DNA from: Lobosporangium transversale
Taxonomy: Eukaryota; Mortierellomycota; Mortierellomycetes; Mortierellales; Mortierellaceae
DNA: 64,000 bases
NCBI RefSeq assembly: GCF_002105155.1
Contig: NW_019029003.1
Span: forward strand, 248,001-312,000
Direction of reading: 5' to 3'
Positions 56,401-64,000 of the stretch are shown one piece after another; positions within the stretch are counted from its first letter, which is position 1; every line of letters begins with the position of its first letter. Below the pieces are notes generated by a model. It was not told where the DNA came from and searched no databases. It saw only the letters and a list, made by a program, of their open reading frames with translations. The translations under genes and the position numbers were made by a program.

Positions 56401-58008
56401 GCGACGGAGATGCAGGTCCTAGATGAGGCAAAACAGGAGCAGCATCGTCTATCTATGTCAGAGGAAGCGCCTCGGCAAAACAAAGGACTTGAGGGGAAGA
56501 GGGAGCTGCATCCAGAGGATAAGGCGCTCCGGGAACATCGCGAAAGGATGAATGCCCTAGAAATACAGCAGATCAACCAAGAATTTGATAGAAGATGGAG
56601 ATCCAGGGTGGATGTACCCACTTTATCTGCGGGCTCTGATATATCGGGCAACGTTACTGTCGAGGGAGTGGATGAGGTGACACAACAGTCCACACCAACT
56701 TTGTTAACTGAAGTTGAGAAGCGGCATAGAGAAGAATCAATTAACCCTAGGAGTGCGAAACAAGCTAGAACCAGTAAAACAGCTAAAGAGCCCAAGCCTA
56801 CTTTTAAAGGAGCAGCTACATCGTCTTCGGTTATGGATACTCAGGAGAGTGCAGACGAGGCTCGATCAATAAATACTCGAAACGCTATGTCGAGCTTTGA
56901 AGCGCCTGGTGACGAAACTCTTGGAACAGCGTCATCGACCTATCAACATACAGTCATACAGCAACCCCAGCAGCTGAAGCTACAAGAGTCGTATATCCTT
57001 CAGCCAATGCGGATTCAACCAGCCTCTGGACCTCCAAAGTCAACAGTAACTGGACCGGCTGTTTCATCAGGGAACGTGAGTCGTCAGTTAATGGACATCT
57101 ATGCGCAGCAACAGCATGAAGTACTTGCACAGTCCATTGATATGGCTCAAAACAGTAACATACAGCGACAACAGCAGCAACTACGACTGCAACAGGGACA
57201 ATCCGCACAATCGCCCTCCCTTGCATTTGGACCGGCTGGTGGATTCACTTCAGCTTCGTTCTTTTCATCTTCGTCATTACCAAATCAGTCAGGATTCTCT
57301 TCACAAGGCCTATCATCGACCATGACGCCGTTTGATTTGCCATTGGTATATGGCACCAATTATGATGGCAGCCAGACACGGCGAATCCAAACAGAGTCAT
57401 TAGGATCGATATTTGACTTTGCACTACCTCAAGGGGATATTTCCTTTTTATCCAACTCGTTTCAGGTATCGCCAACGATGATGCAGGAAGGCATGGGATT
57501 AGGGAACAATAGCGTTGGGATATCCTCGGGAACAGGTGGATCAGGACTGATGAATGATGACTTGAATACAGTAGCTGCCACGGGCACCAGTCCTGTTACT
57601 TCAAGTACTGGTTCGGCTTCTACTCCCTTGAATAGATCCCTAGAGCCCCTTAGCCCCAACTCAGATCCAAGTCAGCTGTTTAACATATCTCCTCAGCTCC
57701 ATAACTTCCTCATGCCGGACGATCCTTATCATGCCATTAATAATAATAGTAACAGCAATAATGATAACCAAAGAGGCCAAGCAGGACAGAGTTATAACCA
57801 CATGGGTATGCAAGCAACGCCAACGAACCTGATCCGATACCTGCAGCTCCACCATCAACAAGAGCTGCGGCAACAGGAACTCCAACAACAAAATACACAG
57901 CCGTTATTGAACCAACAGAACTCACTGATCTTTGACGACTACTTTCCATGGAACGCATTCTCGACTATTTCACAGCCACCTCCAACTCCACCTACAGCAC
58001 GGCAATAG
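53468..58008 (+). CDS. Zn(II)2Cys6 fungal transcription factor
   Basis: Nuclear DNA-binding regulator. Exons 53468-53729, 54131-55868 and 56001-58008 join in frame to 1,335 aa. The zinc cluster is C77-x2-C80-x6-C87-x6-C94-x2-C97-x6-C104 and is split by intron 1 right after C87, with RKKKIK as the basic recognition region. A linker and short coiled coil follow (LLEKRLDKMEKLL). The fungal-specific transcription factor domain covers about 270-620, with LFFDSIYFQLPIIHPGTF, AMCAAVARFS and RRRTFWACFMLDILAS. The long C-terminal third is rich in Q, S and N (polyglutamine stretches), typical of activation regions. An acidic DHDHDD run precedes the zinc cluster. The target genes cannot be told from sequence; neighbours do not form an obvious pathway. 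Confidence 0.92.
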
Positions 58009-58563
58009 TGTTTTTTATATTGTAGCTGCTAGGTCATCTTGTTTATTGATTAATTGATTGATTGATTTATTTTTATTAATTTGTAGAAAAAGTAGTGTAT
58101 GAGGCGGCGATTGCGTGCGCTTTCAATTATATTGTATAGATAAAAGTAAATTATTCTTATGTTTCTGCTTTCTTATGATTTTCATATGTGAATAGAAAAG
58201 AGAATAGGCATGGATTGGAACAGATAGAGGCAGAGAAAGGAAGACGAAGAGAAGAGAAGAGGAAAGACAAGAATGAGGCAAGTTCATTGATTAGCTGCTT
58301 GTGCCTTGGGTGTGCCTGGGTGTGTCCGTGGGAATGTTTTGCTTTATTTGGATTGCTCATTGCTTTGCCTTGTTATTCAATTAAAGTCACTTCCTCTCCT
58401 TTCTATCACATCTCTTTCTCTTCCTCTCTCTCTCTTCTACGCTTTAGTTTCCTCTTTTCCTCTTTCCTCTTTTCCTCTTCCCCTCTTTATACTACCGTGT
58501 CATTTTCATTTTGTCACTCCTCTCTTCTTTCCTTTCCTCCTTCCTTCCTTCCTTCCTTCCTTC

Positions 58564-58594
<31 letters not shown>

Positions 58595-58660
58595 TTTTTA
58601 TACTTTTTCTCCCTTCACTCTTCCACCGAATTAGAGCTGTTATTTGTTATTCTTTAAGCC
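58009..58660. other. Intergenic and leader of GDH2, with microsatellite
   Basis: About 650 bp. Contains a CT-rich leader and tetranucleotide tracts (TTCC)n then (TTTC)n at about 58538-58593, 70-120 bp upstream of the GDH2 ATG. Such pyrimidine tracts are common just before fungal start sites. Confidence 0.6.
58538..58593. repeat. TTCC/TTTC tetranucleotide microsatellite
   Basis: Tandem TTCC units pass into TTTC units in the GDH2 leader. Confidence 0.9.
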
Positions 58661-61600
58661 ATGTCTAACTTCCTGACTCCTGGTTTTGTCCCTGGACGTA
58701 ATAGTCTGTCTCACACAATCAAGGACACATCTGGATATATCGAGAATGCATTCCTTGGCAAGGAGGAGCAGATGGTCCAAGTTACCGAGTATTTGAGTGA
58801 AAAAGCCTTTATTCCCGCTGCTCTTGCTCAAAATGAAGTATCATGGTTCTATGGGTAAGCATTTACAGCCATTAAAAAATAAATAATGAGAATGAAATGA
58901 AGCTTCTGCATCCATGATGAGAAAAAAAAAAAAAAAATTGCAAAACATAAAATTTCGAGTGATTCATTTTACGAATTAATTTGCTAACGTTTATTATTTT
59001 TATTATCTTTATAAAATAGTAACCTTGGTATTGACGACATGTACTTTGCATCAGAGTCAATCGAATCCATCGCCAACCATATCTTGGCTCTATATGGCGC
59101 CAAAATCTTTGCCTATACCAAGAACGACAATGGCCTTGACATCAACCTTGAGCGTGAAACTGAGGAAGGCGCTGTTTACATCCACACATCTAGCCCTGGT
59201 GTTTCACAACTCTATGGCCCTCAACATGAAAAACGGTAAAAATCAATCTTTGAATCGCATGCTATCCATGGTTATTTATCATTCCCTTTTTTTTTCTTTT
59301 TAAATCAAAGGGATCTTGCTTGGTTCTTTAATGCTTTTTGAGAAATGGCAGATGGTGGAAGTATTAAGGTGAATAAGGTTCACCTGGGCCAAGAATTGGT
59401 TTTTGAATAGTTTATCTTATTTCAGGAATGGGAAGAGAGGAGAGACATGATTGAATGTTTAGCACCCATTGGAGTCCTTGACTCCAACTAGTTTTAGTCT
59501 TTTCCCGCTTTGATTCCTTTGACGACTGAATGTCGTATCTATGCGTCATGGAAGCAATTGATCCCGTCCTTTCTTTCAGAAAAAAAAAAAAAAAAAAAAA
59601 CCCCCCTACTACAAACCCAACGAGAACGAGAGATAGAAAAGAGAGAATAAGCACATGATTATTATCAATTAACCTTTGGAATGTTGGAATCTCATGTATC
59701 ATATCCAAATAATCTCTCAAGCATTCCAAATAAAAGATAGTTGGACTCATTGGAGGAACAGGAAATAGAGATCAGTGCGGATTAATATGTCCTTGCAACC
59801 AGCATCGGGTGTTGAATATTGAGTCTTTGGCTAAGGTTCATTTTCGTGCTTAGTGGATTGCTTACTTAAGAGTGAACATCAAACATATTTGCTTTTTTAC
59901 AGAATTGATTCAAAGTACCTCGATGTCAGCAACGTTGAGAATGCGTACCGTCTCGAATCTTATCGATCCAAGGGAACAGTATCATCTTCATCATCAACTC
60001 AACTTCGCACTTACTTCGTGCGTAAGTGCACATTCGTGAACCCATCCCCGACAAAGGAACAGGAAACCGACATCCGCGAGACCGCTGACAAGTCTTTCCT
60101 TGAGAAGGCGACCGAGAATACTCTTGAGATCTATTCTAACATCATGAAATTGGCGCTTAGCAGGACAGGCCCTGTCATTGAGATGTTTGAGGTCGAAGGT
60201 TCGCGTGAGCGCCGTCTCGTTATTGCCTACAAACAACAGACAACGCAATCGTTTTTCTCTGCCATTTCAGATCTTTACCATTTTTACGAATTGTACTCGA
60301 CTCGCAAGTACGTGGAGCAATTCTCCAATGGCATCACGATCGTCTCTCTGTATCTAAACCAGATCCCAAAGTCAACTGCGCCTCCTATTGAGCACTCAAT
60401 CCACCAAATCATCAAAGAGGCCTCACTGATCTACTGCTTGCCCACAACCCCTCTTCAGACCTTCTTCCAGACCGGCAAGCTCTCTGTTCAGGAGTCGATC
60501 TACGGCTATATCGGCTGGATCTTTGCTCAGCATTTTTTGAACCGTCTTGGAAACGAGTATACATCTCTGGTCAATATTTTAGATCCCCATAATTCCATTC
60601 ATCAGGGTGTGCTTTCCAAGATGAAGAAACGCCTCCGCACGGACACATTCACCCGCGATTATATTCTGGAGATCATCAAAACATACCCAGAACTCATCAA
60701 GCTGCTCTACATCAACTTTGCAATGATTCACTATGTAAATCCTGCAATCAATTCACTCAAGCCCACGTTGTCGTACCAACGTCTCAGGACTGACAACATC
60801 TTGACAGAAGAACAACTCTACGAAAAGATCAAACGTACCACTTCCAACTCACACGAGTTAATGGTCTTTGAGTCTTTTTTGATCTTCAACAAGCATGTCC
60901 TCAAAACCAACTTTTATCAACCCACAAAGGTTGCTCTCTCCTTCCGCATGGATCCTTCGTTCTTACCTGAGATTGAGTACCCAACTAAGCTCTTTGGGAT
61001 GTTTTTAGTCATTGGATCCGAGTTCCGTGGCTTCCACTTGCGCTTCCGAGATGTCGCCCGTGGAGGAATCCGAATCATCCGTTCGCGTAATCGAGAGGCC
61101 TATTCTATCAACTTGCGTTCGCTCTTTGATGAGAACTACGCGTTAGCAGCCACACAGCAGCGCAAGAACAAAGATATCCCTGAAGGCGGTTCCAAGGGCA
61201 CAATTTTACTAGATGTTAACCAGCAGGACAAGCCTCTTGTGGCGTTTGAAAAGTATGTGGATGCTATTCTAGACCTGCTAATTGCTGGTCAAACTCCTGG
61301 TATCAAGGAACGCATTGTAGATCTATACAAGAAACCCGAGATCTTATTCTTCGGGCCAGACGAAGGCACAGCAGATTACATGGACTGGGCGTCTGCTCAT
61401 GCTCGTGAGCGTGGAGCGAGTTTCTGGAAGGCCTTCACCACAGGCAAGTCCCAGTCTCTAGGAGGCATTCCTCACGATACTTATGGTATGACTACACGCT
61501 CAGTCCATCAGTATGTTCTTGGTATCTATCGCAAACTGGGGCTTAAGGAAGAAAACTGCACTAAATTGCAGACAGGAGGTCCTGATGGAGACTTGGGTTC

Positions 61601-62561
61601 GAACGAGATCAAAATCTCCAAGGACAAGACATGTGGTATTGTCGATGGCTCAGGTGTTCTGTATGACCCAGAGGGTATTAATCGAACAGAGTTGAACCGT
61701 TTGGCTCAAAGTCGTCTCATGATTTCAAACTTTGATGTCTCGAAACTCTCGCCAAAAGGATTCCGAGTGTTGGTGGATGAGGTTAATGTTAAATTGCCAT
61801 ATGGAGAAGTCGTTGATGATGGTCTATCTTTCCGCAACAACTTCCATTTAAACCCGATGGTGGGCTGTCAAGTCTTTGTACCCTGTGGTGGTCGCCCAGA
61901 ATCCGTGGATCTCCAGAATGTGGGTCGTTTGCTTGATCACGAGAACCACCCTCGATTCAAGTATATTGTTGAGGGTGCTAACTTGTTCTTTACACAAGAG
62001 GCTCGTCTTCGTCTGGAGCGTGCAGGCGCGATCGTGTTCAAAGATGCATCAGCTAACAAGGGAGGAGTCACCTCATCCTCTTTAGAAGTCCTTGCTGCAT
62101 TGGCGTTTACGGATGAAGAGTTTGCAGAACACATGCAAGTGACTGAGAGCCATATCCCAGCGTTCTATCAGGATTATGTTAAAGAAGTACAAGCGATCAT
62201 TGAGCGCAATGCGCAACTAGAGTTTGAGGCCTTGTGGAGAGAGCATCAGCGGACTAGGACACCACGATCGATCCTATCGGACGAGCTGTCATTGGCAATT
62301 GTGAAGCTGAATGAGGACTTACAGCACACGTCGTTGTGGGACAATGTGCCATTGCGCAAGGTCGTGTTGGAGGAGGCTTTCCCCAACCTATTGCTGAAGC
62401 AATTGGGATTGGATACTTTAATGAAGCGTGTACCTGAGAACTATGTCCGAGCGATTTTTGGATCATATCTAGCCTCACGTTTTGTGTACAGATATGGCAC
62501 CGAGCCCAGCCAATTTGCCTTCTTTGAATTCATGACACCATACTTCTCCAAGGTGCAATAA
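58661..62561 (+). CDS. GDH2: NAD-specific glutamate dehydrogenase (large, 115-kDa class)
   Basis: Oxidatively deaminates glutamate to 2-oxoglutarate and ammonium with NAD+, feeding carbon from amino acids into the TCA cycle. Exons 58661-58854, 59020-59235 and 59903-62561 join in frame to 1,022 aa, in the range of fungal GDH2 proteins. The N-terminal half is the regulatory extension of this class. The catalytic part has RDVARGGIRIIRSRNREAY, PEGGSKG (about 563-569, substrate-binding Lys), FFGPDEGTADYMDWA, the nucleotide-binding stretch TGGPDGDLGSNEI, IVEGANLFFTQEARLRLE and ANKGGVTSSSLEV. Intron 2 is long for this window (667 nt) and holds an A run; no gene is seen in it. No targeting peptide is evident. 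Confidence 0.95.
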
Positions 62562-62857
62562 GCGATGACAAGTATAAAGCTGTAGAAAGAATGGAAGAAC
62601 AATGTTAAAAATAAAAAATAAAAAAAATGCGTGTATTACTCGGGTGATGTTTGCGAAAGAAACAGGGGTAAGAAATATACAAATATTGCTCATCTATTTG
62701 ACAATATGCCAACGGTTCAGAGACCTTGCACATGCAAACAAGTCATAATTGTTCACGCGGGCGAAGCCCATTTCTCTTAATCTCCATTTGCCTTTTTTTT
62801 TTTTTTTTTTTTTTGCCATTCATTGCATTTCATTCCAATACCATCGCAAACAACTCC
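62562..62857. other. Intergenic, GDH2 to PPT1
   Basis: Short spacer with A-rich terminator-like DNA after GDH2 and a T tract at about 62792-62814 shortly before the PPT1 start. Confidence 0.4.
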
Positions 62858-64000
62858 ATGCGTTCGCTCGTATTTACTCTTGCACTCTCAGTTTCTGTTG
62901 CGCTCGTTGATGTCGCAATAACGGTCTTGGCTGCTCCCACTCCTACTTCTGATAGTCCTATAAAGAAATCTGGACCTCGTCCTGTGGTGTTTTACCATGG
63001 CATGGGTGACTCTGCACACTCCAAGGGCATGCTCCAACTGTTTGACTCTATCCGTGCACTCGCTCCTGAAATCTTTATCCACAGTGTATCTCTTGCTTCA
63101 TCCGAGGCAGATGACCAACGTGCAGGCTTCTTTGGCAATGTGAATCTTCAGATAGAACAAGTCTGTCGACAACTCAAAGATCTTCCAGACCTCAAAGATG
63201 GGTTTAATGCTGTCGGGTTTTCTCAAGGAGGACAATTTTTACGTGCCTATATTCAACGTTGTAATGATCCTCCGGTCCATAACTTGATCACAGTAGGGTC
63301 ACAACATGGCGGGGTCGTTGATATCCCTGGATGTCTTTCTCCAGATCCCTCTTGTCGTCTGATGCGTTCCATTGCCAGAGGTGGTGTCTATAACGGATAC
63401 GTAAGAGAACGTATCGTCCAGGCACAATATTTCAAGGTGACACTCTATACTCTTTGTACCTTATTAAAAAAAAAAAAAAAAAAAAAAAAAGGTTCAAAGT
63501 ACTGATTCGATATTTCATAATACATCTTTAGGACCCACACAATCTGCAAACCTACCTTGAAAGAAACATCTTCCTTCCAGACATCAATAACGAATTAGAA
63601 TCCAAGAATGCTACCTACAAAAATAAACTCACCAGTATCAACAAATTGGTTATGTTTATGTTCCTCCAGGACATTACTGTCAAACCCAAAGAGACCGCTG
63701 TGAGTCGACCTTTTTTTTTTTTTTTTTTTTTTTTTTTTCCTTCCAATCAATGCGTTTTACATTTCTCTCTTTACATATCTTTTTTTTTTTTTTTTTTTTT
63801 TAATATCATCGTGGCAGTAACAGACTTATTGACCCTTTCTCCTATTTATTATTGTTATTAGTGGTTTGGTTTCCAAGACGAAAATGGCGAGATTATAGAC
63901 CTAAAAGATCAAGATCAATATAAACAAGACTGGTTAGGTCTCAAGACCATGGACCGAGCCGGAAAACTTGTGTTCGACGTCATGGAAGGCGAACATGTAG
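62858..64000 (+). CDS. PPT1: Palmitoyl-protein thioesterase 1, 3' end outside window
   Basis: Hydrolase that removes S-palmitoyl groups from proteins in the lysosome/vacuole. Exons 62858-63436, 63532-63699 and 63862 to the window end join in frame. I chose the ATG at 62858 because it starts a signal peptide (MRSLVFTLALSVSVALVDVA, then an AAP cleavage-like site); an in-frame ATG upstream would add a chain not typical of the family. Family features are VVFYHGMGDS near the start, the nucleophile motif GFSQGGQF (Ser about 121), LITVGSQHGGV, and the DPHNLQTYLERNIFLPDINNE region. The catalytic Asp and His are not all reached before the window ends in VFDVMEGEHV. Introns hold long A and T runs. Confidence 0.9.

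Noticed and set aside
59236-59902. Gene inside the long GDH2 intron
   Set aside because: Only a weak minus-strand frame with an A/T run; no domain or start context.
1-64000. tRNA or rRNA genes
   Set aside because: No cloverleaf with A and B boxes and no rRNA-like conserved sequence was recognised by eye; a tRNAscan run would settle it.

Overview
The window looks like part of the genome of an early-diverging filamentous fungus, most likely Mortierellomycota (Mortierella/Linnemannia type). The reasons are short GT-AG introns in nearly every gene, a Zn(II)2Cys6 regulator, a 115-kDa-class NAD-glutamate dehydrogenase, a hyaluronan/chitin-synthase-like GT2 enzyme, and a typical load of Ty3, Helitron, hAT-like and Crypton-like elements. 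The genus is inferred, not shown.

Layout. 1-2935: 3' part of a GT2 glycosyltransferase gene (+). 2950-10168: copy 1 of a 7.2-kb duplicated segment carrying a five-exon gene (-) for a helix-rich protein of about 2,125 aa that I do not recognise. 10272-29320: a Helitron, recognised from its termini, inserted upstream of that gene. It is layered: a 7.25-kb terminal-inverted-repeat transposon (10385-17632), Helitron helicase remains (to 21295), then a Helitron-borne accessory gene (21389-29182) split by a fresh Ty3 retrotransposon (21735-28679). 29321-42787: relics, namely a TMEM234-like 5' fragment, hAT-like, Fanzor/TnpB-like and Ty3 pieces, a broken PIN-like gene and a Crypton-type recombinase relic. 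42788-50012: copy 2 of the duplicated segment. 50308-64000: ordinary host genes, all (+): TMEM234, a PPIL1-like cyclophilin, a Zn2Cys6 regulator, GDH2 and PPT1 (cut by the window end).

Copy 2 with its divergent neighbour TMEM234 looks like the ancestral arrangement. Copy 1 still has a decayed TMEM234 5' end on its upstream side, now pushed 19 kb away by the Helitron, so copy 2 works as an approximate empty site for the insertion.

Most interesting points. (1) The TIR transposon pairs a pogo/CENP-B-type DDE transposase with a seven-exon PD-(D/E)XK nuclease-like gene, has 1.03-kb near-perfect TIRs and shows an apparent 9-bp target duplication instead of the TA expected for pogo. (2) The two copies of the large gene are almost identical except for an internal block rich in amino-acid changes. 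(3) The Ty3 element carries an antisense ORF that shares a motif order with the accessory gene of the Helitron it entered.
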